Shown: positions 1-7,766, numbered from the stretch's first letter. The stretch is 11,720 bases of DNA from Desulfobulbus sp. (GCA_028684915.1 JAQUEZ010000190.1:1-11720), one strand, 5' to 3'. Notes: a model not told the origin generated them from the letters alone. Numbers and translations: made by a program.

Positions 1-249
1 CTGAGCGGCCGGCTCACCGACAAACCCTCGCTGGTGGCCCACATCCTCGCCAGCGAAGGCCTACGGCCCGAGCAGACCATGATCATCGGCGACCGCAAAT
101 ACGACATCCTCGGCGGCAGAGCCAACGCCATCAGGGCCGGCGCCGTCACCTACGGCTATGGCTCAATGGAAGAACTGCAGGCGGAAAACCCCGACCGGTT
201 CTTTGACTCGCCGGAACAACTGGCCGGTTGGGGCGGCACGTTGTTGTGA
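1..249 (+). CDS. HAD-family hydrolase, phosphoglycolate phosphatase-like, C-terminal part (5' end outside window)
   Basis: The reading frame is open from base 1 and ends at TGA 247-249, giving the last 82 residues. HAD enzymes are cytosolic phosphatases that use a catalytic Asp nucleophile, which lies upstream of this window. Visible here are the motif III lysine in a DKPSLV context (about residues 7-12 of the fragment) and motif IV IIGDRKYDILGG, whose acidic residues bind Mg2+, followed by the A.RAGAVTYGYG strand typical of the phosphoglycolate phosphatase/Gph-like branch. The exact substrate cannot be read from this fragment. The gene converges on the minus-strand defence operon and is separated from it by a palindromic repeat. 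Its codon use looks like ordinary GC-rich core genome. Confidence 0.85.
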   Translation: MSGRLTDKPSLVAHILASEGLRPEQTMIIGDRKYDILGGRANAIRAGAVTYGYGSMEELQAENPDRFFDSPEQLAGWGGTLL

Positions 250-300
250 CCTAAAATTGCCTGATCTGAATACTGCCCAGCCATGTTCGGGGCTACACCT

Positions 301-475
301 GTAATTCCATTTTCATTTCAAAAGTGAAACGCTCCTGTTTGTCAATTTCGACGAGCATAGCGAGGAGAAATCTCGCAACATCCCGAGATCTCTCCCTTTG
401 GTCGAGATGACACATCTTCGTCGACGAGGTTTTGCTCTGTGCATCATGCTTCGCTTGATTCAGAAACGGAATAAC
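301..475. repeat. Dispersed palindromic repeat, copy 1 (about 175 bp)
   Basis: The unit is bounded by inverted ends GTAATTCC (301-308) and GGAATAAC (468-475). Inside is a second inverted pair, GTCAATTTCGAC (341-352) against GTCGAGATGAC (401-411), and a central hairpin, GGAGAAATCTCG (364-375) against CGAGATCTCTCC (384-395), with one mismatch. A diverged copy in the same orientation lies at 11241-11414. The core resembles interspersed palindromes I recall from Geobacter-like genomes. It encodes no convincing protein. It lies between two convergent genes, so its hairpin may end transcription from either side, although it has no clear T-tract. Non-autonomous mobile origin (MITE-like) is possible; no target duplication is evident. 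Confidence 0.8.
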
Positions 476-593
476 AACTCGGTCGTCAGCAGCGGAACCA
501 GTCAAACAGTTTCATCCTCATACCACGCCACAATGCAAGTGAGTGCGTCGGTCATACGGTAGGCAAGGGTGCATAAAATGCGCATCTTTGCTC

Positions 594-2120
594 TCAATAA
601 TTCTTGTAGAATGCCTCAGCTGTAAATTTGACAAACTCCTCGGTCTTGTCGCTGCTTCGGCTCACAACCTGCCAGGGTTCCAGCCGGGCGATTTCCGTCT
701 GCAACTCCTTGGCCGTCTTGCTGCTACAGCCGAGAATCTTTTGCACCGATCCGGCAGCCACGCCCTCACACTGGAAAATGTAGGCAAACTCCAGCAACTC
801 CTGGAAGTTGAAAAAATCCTGCTGATAGTCGTTGGGCGACTGGCTGGCGAAAAACACCACCACGCCCTTCGAGCGGCCCTCACGGATAATGCGCTGCAGG
901 AAGATATTCTTCTGGCTGAGGTAATTGTGGGCCTCGTCAATCACCAGGATGGTACGGATCGCCCGCCGCCCCTCTACCACCGGGCTGTCGGGCATGACGG
1001 CCATTTCCTTGTACATTCGCTCAATAACCAGATAGGCAACCAACTCCTTCAGGACCGGCATGGTGTGCATATCGATGAGCAAGGTGCGGCTGGCCAGTTT
1101 TTCAATGGGCGGCGCGTCACTGCCGTGCTTCCAGAACAGGTCAAAGTCCGACAGATCGCGGAGGACTTCGATCAGGCTGTCATCCTTTTTGCCGTCCTCC
1201 TCATAGGCAGCCGCCGCGATCTCCAGAATGTCCTGGAAATCAGGGTAAGGCGCTGGGGAACCTGCCCGTTTTGCATATCCTGCCCGAATCGCCTCGGTCA
1301 GAGCCCCCTTTTGCACCACGCCAAGTTTGCTGTTGATGGAGGCAAAGCTTTCCGCTTTCTCGCGGGCAGAAACGTTGATGGTCTGCTCATCGTAGGCGGG
1401 CAGCACAAAAGGGTTAATCGGCAGACTTTGTCCCGCCTGCAATAACCGGTACGGCTGGACCTTGGCGATTTCCAAAAAGCGCTCGTTATCGACCACATCG
1501 CCCTTGTAATCAAAATAGACAAAGTTGGTCTGATAGTTTGATTGAACCCGGACATCGGCCAGCATCTTCAACAAAAACTGAGTCTTGCCGACGCCAGGCT
1601 TACCCATGATGGCCAAATGGGAGTTGGCATGCCTTGCGGTGTTATTCAGCTCCATCACCAGTTCGCCCCGTTGGAGCAGAGTACGGCCGATGAAAATATC
1701 CAATCCCAGGCCCAAGGGCTCGCGGCGGCCGGAAAACTCCACCTCTTCCACCAACCGGGCGATCAGGCCGTCACCGCTGCAGCCGCAGGTCTGAAACAAC
1801 GCATTCAGCAGCAGGGCGCCATGGTCAATATGGTTCTTGGTCAACGACCGGTTCGAAAACAGTTCGTCCTCGCTGATATCCGACCTCTTGTAGGCGTAGG
1901 AAAGCAAGGTGCGGATAAAGGTCTCGTCCTCAGCAAAAAAAGTCGGCCGTTTCATCTCGCCGCCGCTGAAGTTGGGGCTGCTTGCCACCTCGGCCCCGAT
2001 CCTGGAAAGGGACAGGGCAAAGGCCATCCGTGCCAGGGTCGCCTTCTCCAGCTTGGTTTCAAAGCGCAGAGCGCTCAGGATTTCATCCGCCTCGCTCGAT
2101 GTATACAGACGATCCGCCAT
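594..2120 (-). CDS. DndE-like domain fused to HerA/FtsK-type ATPase (508 aa)
   Basis: Residues 1-110 resemble DndE, the small DNA-binding protein of phosphorothioation systems: S.EADE.L..L...T.L...TLARMAFALSLS near the start, then a later HIDHGALLLNALF helix. This is my recognition of a family pattern, not a search result. The rest is a P-loop motor of the HerA/VirB4/FtsK superfamily: Walker A GKPGVGKT (173-180), Walker B ILVIDEAHNYL (391-401, D395/E396) and the IIREGRSKGVVVFFASQSP segment (411-429) carrying the likely arginine finger and sensor. It probably forms a ring that moves along or remodels DNA. ATG at 2120 follows the dndD-like stop after 4 bases, with GAGG/GGGAG upstream. It is the last gene of the operon; no strong terminator is seen below it. 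Confidence 0.8.
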   Translation of the reverse strand: MADRLYTSSEADEILSALRFETKLEKATLARMAFALSLSRIGAEVASSPNFSGGEMKRPTFFAEDETFIRTLLSYAYKRSDISEDELFSNRSLTKNHIDHGALLLNALFQTCGCSGDGLIARLVEEVEFSGRREPLGLGLDIFIGRTLLQRGELVMELNNTARHANSHLAIMGKPGVGKTQFLLKMLADVRVQSNYQTNFVYFDYKGDVVDNERFLEIAKVQPYRLLQAGQSLPINPFVLPAYDEQTINVSAREKAESFASINSKLGVVQKGALTEAIRAGYAKRAGSPAPYPDFQDILEIAAAAYEEDGKKDDSLIEVLRDLSDFDLFWKHGSDAPPIEKLASRTLLIDMHTMPVLKELVAYLVIERMYKEMAVMPDSPVVEGRRAIRTILVIDEAHNYLSQKNIFLQRIIREGRSKGVVVFFASQSPNDYQQDFFNFQELLEFAYIFQCEGVAAGSVQKILGCSSKTAKELQTEIARLEPWQVVSRSSDKTEEFVKFTAEAFYKNY

Positions 2121-2124
2121 GGCC

Positions 2125-4116
2125 TCAGTTCTCCCAGAAATAGCCGGTTTTAAAGATGGTCAGCTCCTGACGCTGGTCAAAGGCAAGGCAACCGGCGCCG
2201 CTCAGATGTGGTTTCAGGCTCCGGTAGTAGTTCGTATCGATCTCGGTATCGGTAGAGAGGATCACCACCTGCTCCCCGGCGTTGGGAAAGTAGTTGTTGA
2301 CGATGTTGTCCCGGTGCGTGCTGTCCAGGCGCGAGAGCGGGGTGTCGATGACGATTGGCAGCTTGAGCTGGCTGGTCTGGGCCAACCCCCACAGCAGCGA
2401 CACCGCAAACACCTCCTTTTCGCCCGCCGACAGGCCCGATTTCTTGATCTCGTGCCCGTTGCGGTCGCGGATAGACACCTCGTAGGTCTTGTCGTCGATG
2501 GTCAGATCCTTGATCAAGCCACTGCGGCTGGAGAGTAGGCGGTACATCTCGAAGGTCTTTTCCTGCAGCAGATGCACCTTGTTCTTGCGCAATCGCACCA
2601 TGAACTGATTGAGTACGCTGGCAATGGCGTCGCACTCGTCGATGAACTCCGCCTTCTCCTTGGAGACGTTGTGCTTTTCGTAAAGCTTTTCGATCTCCAT
2701 CTCGATTTCGCCGATCCGTTTTGTAAGCCGCAGGATTTCCTCTTCCAGCAGTCGCAGCTGTTCGGTCTTGCGGCCGATCTGGGTCGAGCAGCTCTCCATC
2801 TCGGCCTGAATTTGATCGAACAGCTCCCGTTCCGACTCGGTCATGCCGCCCAGGCTGGAGAGACCGGTCAGTGCCCGCACCTGCGCCTCCAACTCGCGTT
2901 TTTCCTCCAACAGCGGCTGAATCAGGAACACCTCGCTCCGCTCCAGGTTTTCTGTCTGGTTTAGCACCCGCGCCGCGTCCCGGTCGGAAAGATCAAGCAC
3001 CTTAGCCACATCGCCCCGTCCGTCGCCTTCTTTGAGCAGGCGAAGGATGCGCCGCTCCAGTTCGATCATCCTTTCAGCGGAAAGCTTTTCCCGGTAGATT
3101 GGCTCCGGCTCCTCGACTACCCGCACCAGCCGTTTGGCCAGCTCGGCGGCGTGTTCCTTGATGGCCGCGCCGGTGGCCGAGTCGCGCTCCTGCTCGATCT
3201 GTTGGCGGATGCCGTCAAACAACTTGCCCGCTAGGGCAAAGGGCAATGCCTTTTCGCACAGGTTGCGGATTTCGTTCTCCACCTGGGTCAGGCGGCCCAC
3301 GGCCTGAATGCGGCGCTTTTCCTGCTCGCGCATGGTCTCGCGGCTTTCTGGCTCGGTATGAAAGGTGGCCTCAAAGCGCTTCTTGGCGTCCGCCAGTTGC
3401 TCGCGGAACCCGTCCAGTTCCTCCTGCAAGCCACTGCGCTCCTGCTGATTGCGACCAAGCTTGCTCTTCTCCTTTTTCAGCTCGCTCTGCTTGAACTCCA
3501 GGTCCTCGTCGGAGATCTCCACAAAGCCTTTGCGCTCTTCCTGCTTGATGTAGGCCAGGTCCGAGGCTAGCCGGTTGATGTTCTGGATGCCCAGCGCCGC
3601 CTCCAGCGAGGACTTCAGGCGCACCTCGGAATGGTCATCGGCCGCGATCTCCTGAATCTTCTCGCCGTCGAAAAAGAAGAACTGGGTGATGCCGGGCGGG
3701 ATGGCGGCGCGGATGAAATCCTGCCAGATCTCCTGATTCTGCACCGACACCCGCTTGCCGTCGCGCACCACCACCAGCCGCTCGGTCAGGTCGCGGGGCT
3801 TGGGTTCCGCCACCGCGCCCGCGCTCCAGGAACGTTTGACGATCAGCTCCGCGCCGTCGTCCATCTCCATGACCAGCTCGAACACCACGTTGGCGTTGCC
3901 CTTGGCCTTTTCGCGGCGGTTGATGTTGCGGTAGATCTCGTCCACCTTGGCCCCGTAGAGACAATAGTTGATCGCCTCCAAGATCGCGGTCTTGCCCGCG
4001 CCGTTCATACCGCCGATCAAGAAAATGCTGCGGCCGTCCGCCGCCATGGGAAAGGCAATCTCGGTGGCAAACTGGAACGATTTGTAATTTTCGATGGTCA
4101 GTTTGATAAATTTCAC
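2125..4116 (-). CDS. dndD: DndD-like SMC/ABC-type ATPase (663 aa)
   Basis: The protein has a split ABC ATPase head around a long coiled coil, like SMC/Rad50 and DndD. Visible parts are the N-terminal KFIKLTIENYKSF strand, Walker A GGMNGAGKT (35-43), a QFFFFDGEKI stretch (145-154) typical of DndD, heptad-rich charged coiled coil over about 190-520, ABC signature SGLSAGEKEV (560-569), Walker B LPIVIDTP (586-593) and D-loop SRLD. The length matches usual DndD proteins. In phosphorothioation systems DndD works with DndC and DndE during sulfur incorporation; neither dndC nor dndA occurs here, so its partner must differ. The start is GTG 4116-4114, supported by GGGAGGTGG just upstream, and it overlaps the preceding stop by 4 bases (GTGA). 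Confidence 0.9.
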   Translation of the reverse strand: MKFIKLTIENYKSFQFATEIAFPMAADGRSIFLIGGMNGAGKTAILEAINYCLYGAKVDEIYRNINRREKAKGNANVVFELVMEMDDGAELIVKRSWSAGAVAEPKPRDLTERLVVVRDGKRVSVQNQEIWQDFIRAAIPPGITQFFFFDGEKIQEIAADDHSEVRLKSSLEAALGIQNINRLASDLAYIKQEERKGFVEISDEDLEFKQSELKKEKSKLGRNQQERSGLQEELDGFREQLADAKKRFEATFHTEPESRETMREQEKRRIQAVGRLTQVENEIRNLCEKALPFALAGKLFDGIRQQIEQERDSATGAAIKEHAAELAKRLVRVVEEPEPIYREKLSAERMIELERRILRLLKEGDGRGDVAKVLDLSDRDAARVLNQTENLERSEVFLIQPLLEEKRELEAQVRALTGLSSLGGMTESERELFDQIQAEMESCSTQIGRKTEQLRLLEEEILRLTKRIGEIEMEIEKLYEKHNVSKEKAEFIDECDAIASVLNQFMVRLRKNKVHLLQEKTFEMYRLLSSRSGLIKDLTIDDKTYEVSIRDRNGHEIKKSGLSAGEKEVFAVSLLWGLAQTSQLKLPIVIDTPLSRLDSTHRDNIVNNYFPNAGEQVVILSTDTEIDTNYYRSLKPHLSGAGCLAFDQRQELTIFKTGYFWEN

Positions 4117-4295
4117 TGCCCACCTCCCGGTTTCGATTTCAAAATCTCGCGCAGGGCGTCATAGACCCCGGTGCGGCGCTCCTTGAATTCGTAGTCGCGC
4201 ACCGTGTCGAGCAGCTTCAGCACCTTGTCGGCGCTCACCCCGTGCTGCTGGCAGAGTTCCTCCAGCAGCCGTTTGTCCTCGCTGGTCAGCTTCAT
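4113..4295 (-). CDS. Small charged helical protein of the modification/defence operon (60 aa)
   Basis: This 60-residue protein is rich in Lys, Arg, Glu and Leu and is predicted by eye to be almost all helix (SEDKRLLEELC..., ADKVLKLLDTVRDYEFKERR), with no signal peptide, membrane segment or enzyme motif. It has the best ribosome binding site of the operon (GGAGGAGGA, 6 bases from ATG 4295). Its start overlaps the RhuM stop and its stop overlaps the dndD-like start, each by 4 bases, so it is a real and probably stoichiometric component. I recall similar short proteins beside dndD-like ATPases being called 'DNA modification system-associated small protein', but cannot confirm this. Its likely role is as an adaptor for the ATPase; no biochemical function can be inferred. 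Confidence 0.82.
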   Translation of the reverse strand: MKLTSEDKRLLEELCQQHGVSADKVLKLLDTVRDYEFKERRTGVYDALREILKSKPGGGQ

Positions 4296-5347
4296 GGTTC
4301 CTCCTCCGGAAGACCGCTCGAAGGCAACTGTTTGAGCAAGCGGTCGAAGTCGCTCTCAAACAGGCGGTCCTGGGCGATGCGATATTTCTCAAACTCGCTT
4401 TCGGCATGGGCCTTGGCGATTTCGGCGGTTACCTTGCCCGCGTCCTGCAAAATCTCGCGGTCGGTGGCCGCGATGAAGCGGTTCAGGCGGGTTTCCCAGT
4501 CCTGCATGGTCATAGGGATCTTGCGCAGCGCCATGTCCTCGGCAACATCCAGATAGGCGGCAACGAGCCGACTGAGCTGCGCCATTTCCTCTTCACTCAG
4601 GTAATTCTTGGCCACGCTGACGTCGAACTTCTGGATTTTTCCAGACGGCGCGTCTTTCCAGGTGGTCAGCCCCATGTGCTGCTTGTTGGCGTCGGCTCGG
4701 TTAACGATAATCTCCGCCGCCGTCTGCCCATGGATGGCCCAATGCAATTTGTTCTGCACGGTGGCGAAAAAGCGCTTAGTGGCCTGAGCCGTCAGGTCAT
4801 AGTCGATGGCGGTGGTATAGATATCTGTGATCTTCTGATAGAACTTGCGCTCGGAGAGGCGAATCTCACGGATGCGCTGCAACTGCTCTTCAAAGTACTG
4901 GTCGGTCAAGATGGAGCCGCCGTTCTTGATCCGCTCATCGTCCATCACGTAGGCCTTGATGGTGTACTCATCGATGATGGTGGTGGCCCACTTGCGGAAC
5001 TGCACGGCTCGTTCGGAGTTCACCTTGTAGCCCACGGCGATGATGGCGGGCAGCTTGTAGTGCTTGGTGTTGTAGCTTTTGCCGTCGGCGGCAGTTATTC
5101 GAAAATTTCGAATAACTGCATCCTCCTGCAACTCACTGTCCGAGAACACTTTTTTCAGGTGGTAGTTGATGGTGTGCGTTTCTACATCGTAGAGCAGGCC
5201 CATCATCTTCTGGGTCAGCCAAATGCTTTCATCGGCATAAACAGCCTCGACACCGCCAGTGCCGCTGGCGGCGACAAAGGTCAGATATTCCGCCGCCGAG
5301 GAGCGGACGATGGAGACCTCCCTGGTTGTCTTTTTTTTCTTGCTCAT
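4292..5347 (-). CDS. RhuM-family (virulence RhuM) protein (351 aa)
   Basis: The frame continues upstream to 5509, but ATG at 5347 (MSKKKK) fits best: it overlaps the preceding stop as ATGA and has GAAGGA upstream, while the 54 extra residues are only a shadow of the neighbour gene. The family signature is clear: SIWLTQKMMGLLYDVETHTINYHLKK (about 41-66), a VIRNFRITAADGKSYNTKHYKLPAIIAVGYKVNSERAVQFRKWA block (78-121) and a long charged C-terminus. RhuM was named from a Salmonella pathogenicity island; its molecular role is unknown, though the N-terminal part resembles helix-turn-helix regions of phage antirepressors. Such genes often sit inside type I restriction loci. A perfect 29-bp palindrome falls in the conserved block (see the repeat at 5091-5119). 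Confidence 0.87.
   Translation of the reverse strand: MSKKKKTTREVSIVRSSAAEYLTFVAASGTGGVEAVYADESIWLTQKMMGLLYDVETHTINYHLKKVFSDSELQEDAVIRNFRITAADGKSYNTKHYKLPAIIAVGYKVNSERAVQFRKWATTIIDEYTIKAYVMDDERIKNGGSILTDQYFEEQLQRIREIRLSERKFYQKITDIYTTAIDYDLTAQATKRFFATVQNKLHWAIHGQTAAEIIVNRADANKQHMGLTTWKDAPSGKIQKFDVSVAKNYLSEEEMAQLSRLVAAYLDVAEDMALRKIPMTMQDWETRLNRFIAATDREILQDAGKVTAEIAKAHAESEFEKYRIAQDRLFESDFDRLLKQLPSSGLPEEEP
5091..5119. repeat. Perfect palindrome with 14-bp arms inside the RhuM gene
   Basis: Arm GCAGTTATTCGAAA (5091-5104), a one-base centre (5105) and its exact reverse complement (5106-5119). It encodes residues A77-A86 (AVIRNFRITA) and uses CGA twice and ATA once, which look uncommon in this GC-rich window. 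It may be a protein binding site or an RNA hairpin; see findings. Confidence 0.9.
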
Positions 5348-6384
5348 GCCGGAAAATCCTTCAATTCGTTTTCGATCTGCTCGATACTGGGCAGGCTGGT
5401 CTGCAACGGCTCCGGCAGGGATTCCAGCAGCTTGTATTCGGCAATCCCCATGGGTTGGGTCTTGTCGCCCAAGGCGTACTCCGCCACCACCTTGTTTTTG
5501 CTCTTGCACAGCAACAGGCCGATGCTGGGTTTATCCTGCTCTGCCTTCACTTGTCGGTCCACGGCGGTGAGATAGAAACCCAACTGCCCAAGATGTTCCG
5601 GTTTGAACTTGTCCGCCTTGAGTTCGATCACCACATAGCAGCGCAGTTTGAGATGATAGAAGAGCAGATCGATGAAAAAATCATCGCCACCGACTTCCAG
5701 ATGCACTTGCCGCCCGACAAAGGCGAATCCCGCACCCAGCTCCAGCAAGAATTGGGTGATGTGCCTGACCAGCGACGATTCAATTGCGCGCTCGTCCGCC
5801 TCCTTGCCCACATCGAGAAAATCGAACAGGTAGGGGTCTTTGAGCGATTCCCTGGCCAGATCACTGCCCGGCGCGGGCAGCCGTTCGCTAAAGTTGGTCA
5901 CGGCCTTGCCGGTGCGTTCGAGCAGGCGGGTTTCGATGTGGATATTCAGCACATTGCGCGACCAGCCATGTTCGATGGCTGCCAGGGCATAGGCAAGGCG
6001 TTGTTCCGGTTGTTTCAGCCGGGTCAGCAGCACCAGGTTATGGCCCCAGGGCAATTGTCCAACAGCCTGTTGGACAATGTGCTCTTCCGGCCAGGCCTCG
6101 GCAAAGGCACGCATATACATGAGGTTGGCACGGGAAAAGCCTTTCATGTCGGGAAAGGCGGTGCGCAGATCGTGGGCCAGCCGATCAATGACCTTGGCGC
6201 CCCAACCCTGCTCGGCCTGCCGGATCAGAATATCGCGGCCGATCTGCCAGTAGAGCAGCACCAGGTGGCGGTTGACCGCCAGGGTCGCTCGCTGCTGGGC
6301 CGAATGAATGCGGTTTTTCAGCTCCGCCAGCCAGTCGGCGTAACCCTCCGGCGGCGTGGTCAGGGAGACGGGTTGGTGGCTCAT
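5344..6384 (-). CDS. DUF1016/YhcG-like PD-(D/E)xK nuclease (346 aa)
   Basis: The N-terminal half (about 15-170) carries the DUF1016 helical region, with VNRHLVLLYWQIGRDIL, FSRANLMYMRAF and the hallmark QLPWGHN (110-116). The C-terminal half is a PD-(D/E)xK nuclease fold with D239 (DDFFIDLLFYH), E254 and K256 (VVIELKADKF) and Q267 (GQLGFYLTAVD), so the catalytic residues appear intact. The family is widely found as an accessory gene in type I restriction loci and is presumed to cut DNA; its substrate here is unknown. The start ATG 6384 overlaps the S-subunit stop by 4 bases and its stop overlaps the RhuM start by 4 bases. A perfect 25-bp palindrome lies in the QQAVGQLPW region. The length is normal for the family. 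Confidence 0.9.
   Translation of the reverse strand: MSHQPVSLTTPPEGYADWLAELKNRIHSAQQRATLAVNRHLVLLYWQIGRDILIRQAEQGWGAKVIDRLAHDLRTAFPDMKGFSRANLMYMRAFAEAWPEEHIVQQAVGQLPWGHNLVLLTRLKQPEQRLAYALAAIEHGWSRNVLNIHIETRLLERTGKAVTNFSERLPAPGSDLARESLKDPYLFDFLDVGKEADERAIESSLVRHITQFLLELGAGFAFVGRQVHLEVGGDDFFIDLLFYHLKLRCYVVIELKADKFKPEHLGQLGFYLTAVDRQVKAEQDKPSIGLLLCKSKNKVVAEYALGDKTQPMGIAEYKLLESLPEPLQTSLPSIEQIENELKDFPA
6054..6078. repeat. Perfect palindrome with 12-bp arms inside the YhcG-like gene
   Basis: Arm ATTGTCCAACAG (6054-6065), a one-base centre (6066) and the exact reverse complement (6067-6078). On the coding strand it covers IVQQAVGQ, just before the conserved LPWGHN motif. It has the same odd-centred design as the palindrome in the next gene. 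Confidence 0.9.
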
Positions 6385-7766
6385 GCCCGCACCGCCTCTT
6401 CGATGAGGTGCTCGACGCGGGATTTGGCTTGGTCTAGGAGTTGTGCGGATTCCCGCTGTTTCGTCAGGCTTTCGCGAACCAGATTGCCGATCTCTTGTTG
6501 TTTATCCGGTGGCAGCAGCGGAACCACGAACTTGTCGATGTCCGCCGGGTACAGCTCGGCCTGGGCGCTACCTCTGGCGTGTTTCTGTGTTTGGAACTGG
6601 CCGATGATGGACTGAAACACCATGGACATGTAGGCGTGGTCGACATCGGGCGATAACCGCAAGATGTTGACATGATTGCTGGCAAAAGCCGGAGCGTCGT
6701 CGAGATAAACATTGGTGCGGCCGATGTAAGCGCCGGTGGTATAAATCAGCAGGTCATCGGGTTGAATGTGCGCTTCGGGCGATGCGTTGAAGATGTGCTC
6801 GGTGGTTTTTTGCAGTCCGTCGTAGTTGATGTGCTTTGGACCGAGATGCTGGCTGTTGACCACGGCATGGGAGCCGTCATCAACATAAATGGGCTGGATA
6901 CCGCGCCGGTTGTAACGGCGAATCTCACGTATGCGTTTAGTCGGGAACATGGCGAGGTGTTCCAGAAGCTGCGTAAAGCGAGGTTGATAGTGCTGGGCAT
7001 CGGTCCGGTGCGACAACTCCAGCTCACTAAACCGCGCAGTGTAGCCCACGGGTTTGTCAAAACACAGCTTGTCCAGCCCCAGCTCGGATTCGAGGAGTTG
7101 TTGGGCTTGGGTGTAGAGAGATTCGGAGTCATCAGTGGCTGCAAAAGAAGCCCTGACAAAATCTCCAATTTCGCTTTGCAATGAGATGTCAGGTGTTGGA
7201 ACTAAAACTCTTTCAACCTCTCGGCAGTTGAGATTAACTTGCTCGGTTCTTCTCGAATGCCGCCAAAGCTGATCACGTCCGAAGCTGGTCTGAAAATATG
7301 CCGTCAGAAAGTAGGGGTCGCACTTGCTGTTCGTAGTGATGACTGCCACGTTTTGGTTTGTTACGCACCTAGAGTCAGCTTCACGAACGATGGCGGCCCT
7401 TCCAACAATCTCGGGTGTCGCACCTATAATTGTTACCACAACAGAATCAGCTGGAATGAAGTCAGACTCGTTGAGAACTCGTTTTGGTAATTCCCCGGCG
7501 CTATCAAAATTAATTCTTCCCTCTCTGATCCCGTCAGTTTTAATGAAAGGGACAATCTCATCCTCCTCTTTTATATGTCTTGAAGATGGCGTCCTGCCTG
7601 TCCTGACAGGTGTAATGATAAGGTGCGATAGCTTGGCTACCCCGACGCGCTCATCCAGTGTTCTCCAAGTTTTGAGTTCTTGAAGATATTTCGGATGATA
7701 AAAGTCGGCATCGAATCTCAGATATTCAACTTGGGATATCGAAACTGAAGAGCAAACCGCCATCAC
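6381..7766 (-). CDS. hsdS: Type I-like restriction-modification specificity subunit (S), two target-recognition domains (461 aa)
   Basis: S subunits position the methylase on a bipartite DNA site. The protein shows the expected tandem design: TRD1 about 40-200 (with NESDFIPADSVVVTIIGATPEIVGRAAIV and a VTNQNVAVI strand, ending PTPDISLQSEIGDFVRAS), a spacer helix about 205-235, TRD2 about 270-420 (QPDDLLIYTTGAYIGRTNVYL, ASNHVNILRLSPD, ending PLLPPDKQQEIGNLVRES) and a C-terminal helix. Both halves end in the same LP-x-Q-x-EIG-x-LVR pattern. The start can be GTG 7766 or the ATG beginning at 7763; GGAGGG sits 4 bases upstream of the GTG, and the GTG overlaps the methylase stop. The TRD1-coding half is noticeably more AT-rich than TRD2 and the flanking genes, suggesting domain exchange. 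The target sequence cannot be read out. Confidence 0.92.
   Translation of the reverse strand: MMAVCSSVSISQVEYLRFDADFYHPKYLQELKTWRTLDERVGVAKLSHLIITPVRTGRTPSSRHIKEEDEIVPFIKTDGIREGRINFDSAGELPKRVLNESDFIPADSVVVTIIGATPEIVGRAAIVREADSRCVTNQNVAVITTNSKCDPYFLTAYFQTSFGRDQLWRHSRRTEQVNLNCREVERVLVPTPDISLQSEIGDFVRASFAATDDSESLYTQAQQLLESELGLDKLCFDKPVGYTARFSELELSHRTDAQHYQPRFTQLLEHLAMFPTKRIREIRRYNRRGIQPIYVDDGSHAVVNSQHLGPKHINYDGLQKTTEHIFNASPEAHIQPDDLLIYTTGAYIGRTNVYLDDAPAFASNHVNILRLSPDVDHAYMSMVFQSIIGQFQTQKHARGSAQAELYPADIDKFVVPLLPPDKQQEIGNLVRESLTKQRESAQLLDQAKSRVEHLIEEAVRA

Noticed and set aside
293..505. Short minus-strand frames in both repeat copies (also 11214-11447) with similar peptides
   Set aside because: The similarity comes from the shared palindromic repeat; codons are disrupted by its hairpins and there is no start signal.
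543..1445. 300-aa open frame on the plus strand
   Set aside because: It is antisense to the DndE-HerA gene, which has clear Walker motifs; the frame shows no family features and is a GC-rich shadow.
594..4116. Ordinary phosphorothioation (dnd) locus
   Set aside because: Only DndD and a DndE-like fusion are present; no cysteine desulfurase DndA, PAPS-reductase-like DndC or DndB is encoded in the window.
4406..6615. Two long plus-strand frames (389 and 429 aa)
   Set aside because: They lie antisense to the RhuM, YhcG-like and S genes, which are well recognised; the translated sequences resemble no protein family.
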